This document shows positions 1 to 7,320 of a DNA stretch of 36,266 bases, one piece after another. The translations under genes were made by a program, and so were the position numbers. The notes beneath the pieces are model-generated. The model was not told the origin of the DNA, ran no database searches, and worked only from the letters and a program-made list of their open reading frames with translations. Where the stretch lies: contig CAOKHZ010000039.1 of NCBI GenBank assembly GCA_948468385.1, positions 1 through 36,266 of the forward strand, given 5' to 3'. Every line of letters begins with the position of its first letter. Positions within the stretch are counted from its first letter, which is position 1. The stretch comes from an uncultured Faecalicatena sp. GTDB taxonomy: Bacteria; Bacillota; Clostridia; Lachnospirales; Lachnospiraceae.

Positions 1-92
1 GCTTAATCACAGCATATAGAATATGAAGACCTATGATAAAGCAAGCTCCGCCACATGATTTCCATATCCCCCATGTGTCAATACCTGCTTTC

Positions 93-155
93 TATAAAAA
101 ATCTTTGATTTTCGTCGGTATACGGACTGCAACACATGTTGCAACCCATATACCG
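93..155 (-). terminator. probable terminator of ldh
   Basis: Just past the ldh stop (minus strand) is an imperfect hairpin: outer arms CGGTATA (116-122) and TATACCG (149-155), inner arms TGCAAC (128-133) and GTTGCA (138-143), loop ACAT. About 13 nt further on the minus strand a run of six T leads to TATAG. The T-run is not directly attached to the stem, so this is only a probable terminator. Confidence 0.45.
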
Positions 156-203
156 GCACTCACTTTTCACATTTCTACAATTTCCTATCGACTGCACAAT
201 TTT

Positions 204-1148
204 CTATAATCCCCCTATGGACTGCACGGTCTGCTCCAATGTCCGTGCCGACATTTTCAGAAGTTCCATTTCTCTTTCATTTAATGGAATCTCGATGACA
301 TCCTCCACTCCGTTTAGGCCCAGCACGGTCGGCAGTCCGATGCAAATCCGGTGCAAGCCATAATGTCCTTCGGCATAACTGGACACCGTCATGATGGAGT
401 GCTCGTCCCGCACCAGTGCCTGCGCGATTCGCCGTACCGACATGGCGATGGCGTAAAAGGTCGAACCCTTCCGGTTGATAATTTCATAGGCACTATTACG
501 CACCTCTTGGTAAATGTCGTCAAGCCGCAGGCTGTCCCTCGTCCGTCCGTGCTGTCGGCAATATTCGTCCACCGGCAAACCGGCCACGGTCGCACTGCTC
601 CACGCCGCCAGCTCGCTGTCCCCGTGCTCGCCAATCATCCACGCATGGACGTTGCGATAATCCACCTTGAATTTCCGTCCCAGCAAATATTTCAATCTGG
701 CCGTGTCCAGCACCGTCCCGCTGCCAATCACATGGGAAGCCGGAAAGCCGGAAAGCTTCAAAGACAAGCTGGTCAGCACGTCCACCGGATTCGTCACGAT
801 GAGCAAAATGCATTCCTTGTTATATTTTACAATCTGCGGAATGATTTTTTCAAAAACCCGCGCGTTCTTTCCCGCGATATCCAGCCTCGTCTCGCCGGGA
901 AGCTGGTTCGCCCCCGCCGCCACGATGACCAGGTACGCGTCCTTCAAGTCGTCATAATCTCCCGCATAAATCTTGGACGGCACGGTAAACGGGATTCCGT
1001 GGGCGATGTCAAGTGCCTCGCCCTCCGCCTTTTTATGATCCAAATCAATTAACACCATCTCGTTAAACAGCCCACTCTCCACCAATGTATACGCCGTCGT
1101 CGCGCCAACGCCGCCGCAGCCAATGATTCCACACTTCTGAATATTCAT
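204..1148 (-). CDS. ldh: L-lactate dehydrogenase
   Basis: A 314-residue NAD-dependent L-lactate dehydrogenase, reducing pyruvate to lactate in the cytoplasm to regenerate NAD+ during fermentation. The N-terminal Rossmann motif GCGGVG is at residues 10-15. The active-site loop reads NQLPGETR, where Gln at the substrate-selecting position points to lactate rather than malate dehydrogenase, which has Arg there. NPVDVLT lies at 120-126, and the catalytic His of GEHGDSE is H175. Length is normal for the family. The reading frame stays open to 1235, but the start at 1148 is chosen because AAGGAGG sits a few bases upstream and the product then begins directly at the NAD-binding strand; the extension is Arg/Lys-rich and unlike the family. 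It is monocistronic, with its own promoter at 1214-1242. Confidence 0.93.
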   Translation of the reverse strand: MNIQKCGIIGCGGVGATTAYTLVESGLFNEMVLIDLDHKKAEGEALDIAHGIPFTVPSKIYAGDYDDLKDAYLVIVAAGANQLPGETRLDIAGKNARVFEKIIPQIVKYNKECILLIVTNPVDVLTSLSLKLSGFPASHVIGSGTVLDTARLKYLLGRKFKVDYRNVHAWMIGEHGDSELAAWSSATVAGLPVDEYCRQHGRTRDSLRLDDIYQEVRNSAYEIINRKGSTFYAIAMSVRRIAQALVRDEHSIMTVSSYAEGHYGLHRICIGLPTVLGLNGVEDVIEIPLNEREMELLKMSARTLEQTVQSIGGL

Positions 1149-1213
1149 ATGTTGCCTCCTTCTTTTGCGCTTGCCCCGCGCCTTTAAAAATAGTATGTTC
1201 CACCGACTCGCCT

Positions 1214-1242
1214 GATATACGTTGACATTCCCCAATATTCAA
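1214..1242 (-). promoter_or_regulatory. ldh promoter
   Basis: On the minus strand TTGAAT (1242-1237), a 17-nt spacer and TATATC (1219-1214) form a sigma-A-like promoter, giving a leader of about 60 nt before the ldh start at 1148. It physically overlaps an opposed plus-strand promoter at 1222-1250. Confidence 0.5.
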
Positions 1243-1250
1243 TTTAAAAT
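1222..1250 (+). promoter_or_regulatory. consensus-like promoter facing away from ldh
   Basis: TTGACA (1222-1227), 17-nt spacer, TAAAAT (1245-1250): a near-consensus sigma-A promoter on the plus strand. No gene starts within 380 nt downstream. It lies inside the same DNA as the ldh promoter on the other strand, so the two probably cannot be occupied together. Confidence 0.5.
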
Positions 1251-1477
1251 AAAGGAAATATAATCGGACAACAATATATAAAAGCCTTTGCAGTCTCTAC
1301 TCTATTCTGATGAGGATTTACTAATTTTGCCACTACTTTTCCATTCTTCGTAATCAATATGTTTAAGCATTTTTAAACAATAATCCGAAATCCAGAGGGC
1401 AATTTTTATTTTGGCATTTTAACAAAAATTAGTCCATCCTTCGCATCATTTTGGTATGATTTTTCACTGACACTTCT
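1251..1477. other. AT-rich intergenic stretch without a gene
   Basis: No supported coding region. It would be transcribed from the plus promoter at 1222-1250. A weak hairpin ATCAT-N6-ATGAT followed by a T-run lies near 1445-1465 and might end a short RNA; support is thin. Confidence 0.3.
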
Positions 1478-1506
1478 TTGCAAATATTTAGCAAATATGA
1501 TATCAT
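1478..1506 (+). promoter_or_regulatory. promoter of the 1641 membrane-protein gene
   Basis: TTGCAA (1478-1483), 17-nt spacer, TATCAT (1501-1506). The predicted start point near 1513 lies just ahead of the structured leader at 1522, which would therefore be the 5' end of the message. Confidence 0.5.
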
Positions 1507-1521
1507 AGGGTTATTGTTCAC

Positions 1522-1624
1522 GCCTTGGCTCATGCTAACCATGTATCAATGGCACACGCCATTGTACAACCGCCGATGTAGAGAGGAAGCGTACCAATGG
1601 AATATGGAAACCAAGGCACTTTTT
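1522..1624 (+). promoter_or_regulatory. candidate structured leader RNA with alternative pairings
   Basis: The outer stem pairs GCCTTGG (1522-1528) with CCAAGGC (1611-1617), and is followed by a five-T run (1620-1624) and then the ribosome binding site. Inside is a strong hairpin with arms near 1542-1553 and 1558-1568 (CAATGGC, loop ACAC, GCCATTG, extended by TGTA/TACA around one bulged T). GTACCAATGG (1591-1600) can pair instead with CCATTGTAC (1559-1567), which would open that hairpin. This is the layout of an attenuator or riboswitch-like switch. No known riboswitch class was recognised. Confidence 0.4.
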
Positions 1625-1640
1625 ATTAAGGGGGAGTTTT

Positions 1641-2714
1641 ATGCCATCATCAAAAAAACAAACAGAAGAGTTAAAAATGTTCGAGGTCACTTACGAGGAA
1701 GAAGTGCCTCTTCAGATTACATTGGACATGGGTGCTACCAAGCTGGACAAGCCGCCCAAGCAAAAAAAGAAGAAAAAGAGCCAGATTGACACGCCGCTCG
1801 CCCCCTACCGTCCGGAGCCGGAGGGACTGCAGACATTCTCCTTCCCCGAGAAAGGACATGGCGGAAAAATTCGCAACCGCGGCGGCGGATATGATAAGTA
1901 CGACGACTACGATGATTTTGATGACAATCAGACTGTCAGCAGCATCATCGGTTTTGCCAATGAGAAAACGTCGGGAAGTACCGGAGGTTTCCGCGGAAGT
2001 AAAGGAAATCGCGGCAACGGCGGATTTGACACGGACAGATTGGATTCCCGCAGAAGTCCCCGTCCTGGCGGCCCTTCCCGAGCCGCGGGCGGTGTCGACG
2101 ACCAGACGATGCTGATGACGGACATCCTCGATACCGGAAGGATACGGGATCGGGATTTCAACGGTGGAAACACCGCCCCGGTGTACCGCCGCACCCGATT
2201 GGCCGCCCCGATCCAAAGAGGCGGGGATGCCGCCTTTCACATGGTACAATCCTTCCTGCGCAACCTCTCGGCTATCCTGATTCTGGCCTCTATTGCCGTT
2301 ATCGTCTGGCACTTTTGGCGCAGCAGCACGCCTTATGGCGATGTCACGCAGGCATTGGAAACCTTGTCCGTCCCGATAGCTCTGGCCGCATATGCACTGG
2401 TTGGTGCCATGCTCGTCCTTTATGAACTGGTTGCCCTGCTCTGGACGATGAGCAAGCCGCGTTTCCATGACGAATACGGCAGTTACCGGGCGGACGTGGG
2501 ACGGGGAGGTACGTCGTTTATCCTGCTTTATTTGTGCTCCTACGCATGCTTTTTGATACACGACCACATCCCCGAGATTAACGAATTATTCCGGGGTATC
2601 CGGGGAGCCATGGAAGTATTCGGCGCGCAGCACAACGTGTTGCTTGGCTTGTGCGCCGCCGGGGTGATTTCCTGCCTGATACGCAAGTACAGCTCTTCCC
2701 TGCAAAAATTTTGA
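1641..2714 (+). CDS. hypothetical membrane protein with long disordered N-terminus
   Basis: 357 residues, no family recognised. Residues 1-205 look disordered and low-complexity: a Lys run near 41-46, an acidic Tyr/Asp patch near 85-95, and Gly/Arg/Ser-rich sequence at 110-150. Residues 206-357 hold about four hydrophobic helices (roughly 209-226, 243-269, 291-307, 332-347) with a basic C-terminal end. The cytoplasmic-looking tail followed by a four-helix membrane part suggests an envelope or scaffold protein, but function is unknown. Start: ATG at 1641 is preceded by AAGGGGGAG at a good distance. It stands alone on its strand and is preceded by its own promoter (1478-1506) and the structured leader at 1522-1624, which suggests regulation after transcription starts. 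A 298-codon antisense frame over it is a shadow. Confidence 0.75.
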   Translation: MPSSKKQTEELKMFEVTYEEEVPLQITLDMGATKLDKPPKQKKKKKSQIDTPLAPYRPEPEGLQTFSFPEKGHGGKIRNRGGGYDKYDDYDDFDDNQTVSSIIGFANEKTSGSTGGFRGSKGNRGNGGFDTDRLDSRRSPRPGGPSRAAGGVDDQTMLMTDILDTGRIRDRDFNGGNTAPVYRRTRLAAPIQRGGDAAFHMVQSFLRNLSAILILASIAVIVWHFWRSSTPYGDVTQALETLSVPIALAAYALVGAMLVLYELVALLWTMSKPRFHDEYGSYRADVGRGGTSFILLYLCSYACFLIHDHIPEINELFRGIRGAMEVFGAQHNVLLGLCAAGVISCLIRKYSSSLQKF

Positions 2715-2786
2715 AACTACGGAAATATAATCCGCTTAGAGCTACCCGTTTCGGCTGTTGTTCATAGGAATAAATTTTAACCAATA

Positions 2787-2842
2787 TCAAAAAATCCCCT
2801 ACAAAAATCTATCCACAAAAAGACCAGTTCTTGTAGGGGATT
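2787..2842 (-). terminator. intrinsic terminator of the ddh-cupin unit
   Basis: Perfect 12-bp arms AATCCCCTACAA (2793-2804) and TTGTAGGGGATT (2831-2842) around a 26-nt loop. On the minus strand the stem runs into a T-run (TTTTTTG). It lies 43 nt past the cupin stop. With weaker flanking T residues on the plus strand it may also stop the membrane-protein message. Confidence 0.75.
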
Positions 2843-2884
2843 ATTCATTAATTTCTCTTGTCAACCTATGGCGGCATTATTCTT

Positions 2885-3217
2885 TCAATCCAGAATGATC
2901 AACGCCATAAATACCAGATCCTCCAACCCGGTATTCTTCAGTCCATGCCCGCATCCGTCCGGGGTAAACGTCACGTCCCCGGCCTTTACCGGGCGGCGAT
3001 TTCCGTTATCGTCATACTCACCCTCGCCGGAAAGAATAAAATACGTCTCGCTCTCATTATGATGCTCGTGATAGCCAAGCGAGCATCCCGGCTCAATCGT
3101 CACCTGTGCATAAAGCCTGCACTTTCCGTTCAATTCCTTCTCTCCCAAAATGTGCTTGATAATCACATGGCCCTCTCCACCGGCCATATTCTCCACACGT
3201 TCTGTCCTTGTCGTCAT
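2885..3217 (-). CDS. small cupin-domain protein
   Basis: 110-residue single-domain cupin. Both cupin motifs are complete: motif 1 has H50, H52, E57 and G64; motif 2 has G80, P86, G88, H91 and N95. H50, H52, E57 and H91 would bind the metal. Substrate cannot be read from the fold. The start at 3217 (MTTRT) is preferred over the ATG at 3232 because GGAGGAT lies at ideal distance before it. The gene follows ddh after 17 nt, so the two are almost certainly cotranscribed, and a strong terminator follows. Small cupins of this kind often act as sugar isomerases or sensors; here no role is evident beyond linkage to ddh. Confidence 0.85.
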   Translation of the reverse strand: MTTRTERVENMAGGEGHVIIKHILGEKELNGKCRLYAQVTIEPGCSLGYHEHHNESETYFILSGEGEYDDNGNRRPVKAGDVTFTPDGCGHGLKNTGLEDLVFMALIILD

Positions 3218-3234
3218 TTTCTTATCCTCCATTT

Positions 3235-4221
3235 CTACAATAACTCCGCCCGAAGTTCTTCCCCGCTCTTCGCGCTTAAGTACGCCGGCGCAATGTCAAA
3301 CACGGTCTTGCACCCGCTCTGGCCCTCGCTTGCCAAACGATACGCCGCCCTCGCATAGGCCACGATGACGCTGGCGGTAAATTCCGGATTGGAATCCAGC
3401 TTCAAGCCGTACTCAATCACATGCTGGTTTTCTCCCTCCCAGCCGGTGCGTCCGCTGCGAATCACAAAACCACCGTGCGGGATGCCGCCATGCTCATTTA
3501 GCAACTCTTCCTCGCTGATAAAATGCACCGTCGTGTCATAATCCGCGAAATAGTTCGGCATGGTCTTAATCTCCTCCTCGACTTTGCCTTCGTCCGCGCC
3601 CTCTTCCAACACGACAAAACATTCCCTCGTATGCTTCTGCCTTGTGGTCAGTTCCGGATTTTCTCCCTTCCTGACCGATTCCAACGCCTCGTCCACCGGA
3701 ATCGTGTACTGCTTGGCATTTTTCACGCCCGCAATCCGGCGAATGGCATCGGAATGTCCCTGGCTGACACCCTTTCCCCAGAACGTATAATCCTTTCCGT
3801 CCGGCAAAATCGCATTCGCATACATCCGATTCAAAGAAAACAATCCCGGATCCCAGCCCACTGAAATGACGGCCACCTTGCCGCCCTCTTTCGCCGCCGC
3901 GTCGACATTGGCAAAATGTTGCGGAATCTTGGCATGCGTGTCAAAGCTATCCACCACATGGAACAATTTGGCGTACTCCGGCGTCTGCCCCGGCAAATCC
4001 GTCGCGCTGCCGCCGCACAAAATCATGACGTCAATTTTATCCTTCCACTCCGCCGCGTCTTCCACGCGGCAAACCGCCGCCTTTTCCGTCAAGATCTTGA
4101 CATCCTCCGGATTTCTGCGGGTAAATACCGCTACAAGTTCCATGTCCGGGTTTTGCTTCACGGCGCACTCCATCCCGCGTCCCAAATTGCCATATCCTAA
4201 AATTCCAATTCTGATACCCAT
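3235..4221 (-). CDS. ddh: meso-diaminopimelate dehydrogenase
   Basis: 328 residues, the normal family length. It catalyses NADPH-dependent reductive amination of tetrahydrodipicolinate to meso-2,6-diaminopimelate in one step, bypassing the succinylase/acetylase branches, and feeds lysine and peptidoglycan synthesis in the cytoplasm. The Rossmann motif GYGNLGRG is at 9-16. Family-typical segments follow: VVDSFDTHAKIP, SVGWDPGLFSLNR, GKGVSQGHSDA and the C-terminal ARAAYRLASEG. The frame is open to 4383, but the start at 4221 (MGIRIG) is chosen: it begins right at the Rossmann strand, has GAGGG upstream, and the longer frame would extend through the promoter at 4334-4362. A cupin gene follows in the same unit. 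Confidence 0.94.
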   Translation of the reverse strand: MGIRIGILGYGNLGRGMECAVKQNPDMELVAVFTRRNPEDVKILTEKAAVCRVEDAAEWKDKIDVMILCGGSATDLPGQTPEYAKLFHVVDSFDTHAKIPQHFANVDAAAKEGGKVAVISVGWDPGLFSLNRMYANAILPDGKDYTFWGKGVSQGHSDAIRRIAGVKNAKQYTIPVDEALESVRKGENPELTTRQKHTRECFVVLEEGADEGKVEEEIKTMPNYFADYDTTVHFISEEELLNEHGGIPHGGFVIRSGRTGWEGENQHVIEYGLKLDSNPEFTASVIVAYARAAYRLASEGQSGCKTVFDIAPAYLSAKSGEELRAELL

Positions 4222-4333
4222 GTAAAACATCCCTCGCTTTCTTCTGGCTAAATGACAAAGCCACGTCATCACACGTTCAAAAACCCTTCTTCGTTTCCGC
4301 AAATCCGATGCGCGGCCTGCACCCAACACTTGT

Positions 4334-4362
4334 ATCATACCCTTTCTTTCCCCATCTTTCAA
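4334..4362 (-). promoter_or_regulatory. ddh promoter
   Basis: Minus strand: TTGAAA (4362-4357), 17-nt spacer, TATGAT (4339-4334). This gives a leader of about 100 nt before the ddh start at 4221 and rules out the upstream in-frame starts. Confidence 0.6.
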
Positions 4363-4559
4363 TATCCTCCTTCCAAATTTCATAAAAAAACTATAAAAAA
4401 ATTTACCTTTCTAAAAAAATTTCACTTACAAAAATCTATTTTTTCTGTTAAACTAAATATGTAATCTGAAAATAGTAGTAAACAAGATATGATTGTCATC
4501 CAAATTCGGTTTTATTCGTATATGAACGCAATATTAGATACAATCCAATTTCTGTTTCT

Positions 4560-4583
4560 ATTGTTACTATTCACAGTAACAAT
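4560..4583 (+). promoter_or_regulatory. inverted repeat ahead of the CarD-family gene
   Basis: Perfect 9-bp arms ATTGTTACT (4560-4568) and AGTAACAAT (4575-4583) with a 6-nt spacer, ending 8 nt before the ribosome binding site. It could be an operator or an mRNA hairpin. The rest of the 4363-4559 interval is very AT-rich and contains no gene. Confidence 0.5.
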
Positions 4584-4607
4584 TCGTTTCAAAAGGAGAG
4601 GATGAAA

Positions 4608-5120
4608 ATGTTTTCAACAGGAGAATTTATTTCCTATGGCTGCAATGGTGTATGCAAAGTGGAAGGAATCACTTTGATGGAAGCTCCCGGAAGCCGTGAA
4701 ATGCATGAGTATTACATGCTAAAACCCCTCTATCGGGAACGGGGCACCATCTATTGCCCGGTCGACACACAAAAGGGAAGCGTCCGGCGCAAGATTCTTA
4801 CAAAAGAAGAATCGTTAAATCTTCTATCCCAGCTGTCCCAGATGGATTGTATCGAATCTGACAATCGCAAGGATTTTGAAGAAAAATGTAAAATAGCCGT
4901 CCAATCCGGCGAATGTGCACAGTGGATGAAGGTTTTCAAGACATTATGGAAGGAACAGCGCCAACGCCGCGATTCTGGAAAAAAGATGACCGCCACGCAA
5001 GAACGGTTCATGAAAGCCGCCCGGGACAACCTATGCGGAGAACTCGCAGTCTCACTGGACAAAGAATTCGTACAGATTGAAACGTTGATTAAAGAAAATC
5101 TGGAAAAATCTGCCTCGTAA
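4608..5120 (+). CDS. CarD/CdnL-family RNA polymerase-binding regulator
   Basis: 170 residues. The N-terminal 60 or so residues form a CarD/TRCF RNA-polymerase interaction domain: it opens with TGEFISYGCNGVCKVEGI and continues through YYMLKPL and the strand TIYCPVD. The rest is helical and charged, as in the CarD DNA-binding tail. Members bind the beta subunit of RNA polymerase and change open-complex stability. The start at 4608 is used because AAAGGAGAG ends 8 nt before it, while the ATG at 4602 is too close. It is monocistronic, with the inverted repeat at 4560-4583 as its probable control site. Clostridia often carry several short CarD paralogues, so equivalence to the essential mycobacterial CarD is not implied. 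Confidence 0.85.
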   Translation: MFSTGEFISYGCNGVCKVEGITLMEAPGSREMHEYYMLKPLYRERGTIYCPVDTQKGSVRRKILTKEESLNLLSQLSQMDCIESDNRKDFEEKCKIAVQSGECAQWMKVFKTLWKEQRQRRDSGKKMTATQERFMKAARDNLCGELAVSLDKEFVQIETLIKENLEKSAS

Positions 5121-5156
5121 ATATTTAACGTCGATTGGCATTAATTGACATCAAAC

Positions 5157-5260
5157 AAGCCGGGTGTGCGACAAAGAGTTTCGCTTGCGAAACTCTCGCG
5201 CCAAGCGCAGTCGCTTTAGCGGCATATTTCTTTTCGCGCCCCATCGCACCCACCCGGCTT
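5157..5260. repeat. structured intergenic repeat, copy 1 (likely two-way terminator)
   Basis: Lies between the converging CarD and amylosucrase genes. Outer arms AAGCCGGGT (5157-5165) and ACCCGGCTT (5252-5260) continue as GTGCGA/TCGCAC with a 2-nt bulge. Inside is a hairpin with arms AGAGTTTCGC (5175-5184) and GCGAAACTCT (5187-5196), then a smaller hairpin (GTCGCT/AGCGGC). The inner hairpin and its flanks match copy 2 at 31502-31523, with three base pairs changed on both sides. Confidence 0.7.
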
Positions 5261-5293
5261 ATTTCATTTTAAATCAAAAACTTTTCAGGCAAC

Positions 5294-7144
5294 TCAATCC
5301 GCCTGATAAAACCAATAGTACCCGTAACCGCCGATATCTCCGCCGATTTCGTCCATCCTTTTCTTCGTGAGGATATCCTCGTACCGCGCCGGATTCGTCT
5401 CCGGGGGAACCTGGATGCACTGTCCGTGCTCGCTAAAATTAAAATATGCCAGCAATTTCTTTCCGTCCAGATATCGCCCGATTCCAAGCACCGAGCGGCT
5501 CCCCGTGTCAAACGTCCACATGGATGCCTTGCCGTCAAAAATGTCATACTCCGCACGCGCCGTCTCCAGCTCGCGCAACGTCTTAAACAAGCGCATGGAA
5601 AGCTCGTCTTTTTCCTCCACCAGATGCCACGGGAACTTTCCGCGGTGCAGGTAGCGGCTGTCCTCCCGCTTCGCCGCTTCTTCCTTATAGGTATAGTCAT
5701 TCAATTGTCCAATCTCGTCCCCACTGTACAAAACGGGAATCCCGCTCTGTACGAGCAAGTACGCGTGCAGCATCTCGTCGCAGGCGATTGCGCACAACGC
5801 TTTTTTCTCATCCTTCTCGTATAATGCCGCCTCAAGGCCGCACAAGGAAGCGGTGGTCCCGCACAGTCTGGCATCCTTCAATTTCGGGTCGTCATTGTAC
5901 AATTCCCCGCGGGAATCACTGTGGTATCCCCGCCCGGTCAGATAATCATTGAGATATTTTTTGTGAGCCGCCTCTTCCGTACCAAACTGTTTCATCCAGT
6001 CATAGTCCAAGCCCCAACCAATGTCATCATGGCAGCGCAGGTAATTCAAGAACACATAATCCTTCGGAAGCTCGCACACCTTGTCCATCTGCCTCCGAAG
6101 AAGGCTCACGTCCTTCGTCGCCAGCGTATGCCACGTGCTGGCCATCGTCGTCACGTTGTACAGCATGTGGCATTCCGGCTTCCCCACCGTGCCAAAATAC
6201 GGAACGACCTTGGACGGCTCCATCACCACCTCGCCGAGCAACAAAACGCCGGGGCAGACAATCTCGCCGATTAACCGCATCATGCGCACGATATTGTGCA
6301 CCTGCGGCAGGTTGCGGCAATTCGTCCCCAACTCCTTCCATATATAAGGAACCGCGTCCAGCCGGATTATGTCAATCCCTTTGTTGGCCAGAAACAGCAT
6401 GTTGCCCACCATGTCATTGAACACGACGCAGTTGGCGTAATTCAAATCCCACTGATAAGGATAAAACGTCGTCATGACCGCCTGTTTACAGTCATCAAGC
6501 CAGGTAAAGTTTCCCGGAGCCGTAGTCGGAAATACCTCCGGCATGGTTTTCTCAAACTGTTCCGGAATCACCCAGTTGTCATAAAAGAAATAACGCTTTC
6601 TCGCCTCCGCGTCCCCTGCCCTGGCCGCCTTTGCCCACGCATGATCCTCGCTGGTATGATTCATCACAAAATCCAGGCAACAACTGATGCCCTGCTTGTG
6701 GCACTCCGCCGTCAGCCTTTCCAAATCCTCCATCGTCCCCAGCTCGGGCTGCACCTTTCGGAAATCGGAAATGGCGTATCCCCCGTCGTCCCTTCCCTTG
6801 GGACTCTCCAAAAGGGGCATCAAATGTAAGTAATTCACTCCGCATGATTTCACATAATCCAACTTCTTCAACACGCCCTTTAAATCCCCGGCGAACGCAT
6901 TTGTATACATCATCATCCCGAGCAACCCGTTCGTCCGATACCAGTCCGGGTTCTTTTCCCGCAGACGGTCTGATTTCTTCAGTGCCTTACCGCGCTCCTC
7001 GTAGCACGATGCCATCAAGTCGCACAGCCACTCAAACGCATGCATGTCATTGTGATACATCTCACAATACAGCCATTTCAACTCGTCATATCGTTTGTCA
7101 AAACGTTCCTTGAATTCCTTGCTCCATTCCTTCTGTCCCGACAT
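5294..7144 (-). CDS. amylosucrase-type GH13 glucansucrase
   Basis: 616 residues, close to amylosucrases of GH13 subfamily 4. These transfer glucose from sucrose to alpha-1,4-glucan and release fructose. The (beta/alpha)8 barrel motifs are complete: DFVMNHTSEDH at 158-168, nucleophile D263 in GIDIIRLDAVPYIWKE, acid/base E305 in LLLGEVVMEP, and stabiliser D373 in LRCHDDIGW, which is typical of amylosucrase. The N-terminal helical region (1-70) and a C-terminal beta domain are present. There is no signal peptide, so it acts on cytoplasmic sucrose. The start at 7144 is chosen for AAAGGAG upstream; the frame remains open to 7267 with an Arg-rich, unlikely extension. It follows fructokinase on the same strand (168 nt gap), giving a matched sucrose pathway. 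Some members act mainly as sucrose hydrolases; this cannot be told from sequence. Confidence 0.88.
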   Translation of the reverse strand: MSGQKEWSKEFKERFDKRYDELKWLYCEMYHNDMHAFEWLCDLMASCYEERGKALKKSDRLREKNPDWYRTNGLLGMMMYTNAFAGDLKGVLKKLDYVKSCGVNYLHLMPLLESPKGRDDGGYAISDFRKVQPELGTMEDLERLTAECHKQGISCCLDFVMNHTSEDHAWAKAARAGDAEARKRYFFYDNWVIPEQFEKTMPEVFPTTAPGNFTWLDDCKQAVMTTFYPYQWDLNYANCVVFNDMVGNMLFLANKGIDIIRLDAVPYIWKELGTNCRNLPQVHNIVRMMRLIGEIVCPGVLLLGEVVMEPSKVVPYFGTVGKPECHMLYNVTTMASTWHTLATKDVSLLRRQMDKVCELPKDYVFLNYLRCHDDIGWGLDYDWMKQFGTEEAAHKKYLNDYLTGRGYHSDSRGELYNDDPKLKDARLCGTTASLCGLEAALYEKDEKKALCAIACDEMLHAYLLVQSGIPVLYSGDEIGQLNDYTYKEEAAKREDSRYLHRGKFPWHLVEEKDELSMRLFKTLRELETARAEYDIFDGKASMWTFDTGSRSVLGIGRYLDGKKLLAYFNFSEHGQCIQVPPETNPARYEDILTKKRMDEIGGDIGGYGYYWFYQAD

Positions 7145-7280
7145 AACCAAAACCACTCCTTTATCCCTTTTTAAATCTATATCCGACTCCCTCGTCAGCA
7201 CCCCTCTATGCCGTCTCCAATTCTGCCCTCTGCCATAGGCGGCTGCCATTCTGCCATGCCAACGCAAAATAAATTAGAGT

Positions 7281-7320
7281 CGCAATCAAGCCTACTTCAA
7301 CTAGAACCGCAATCAAGCCT
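7281..7320. repeat. short direct repeat at the fructokinase stop
   Basis: CGCAATCAAGCCT occurs at 7281-7293 and again at 7308-7320, 27 nt apart. The second copy contains the fructokinase stop codon, so a small duplication has copied the very end of the gene into the spacer. Confidence 0.6.

Noticed and set aside
1671-2567. 298-codon minus-strand open frame over the membrane-protein gene
   Set aside because: It has no family resemblance and no good ribosome site, and it is fully antisense to a gene with a strong start and promoter. Long antisense frames are expected from the codon bias here.
4222-4383. Upstream in-frame extension of ddh
   Set aside because: It would add 54 Arg/Lys-rich residues before the Rossmann strand and runs through the promoter at 4334-4362.
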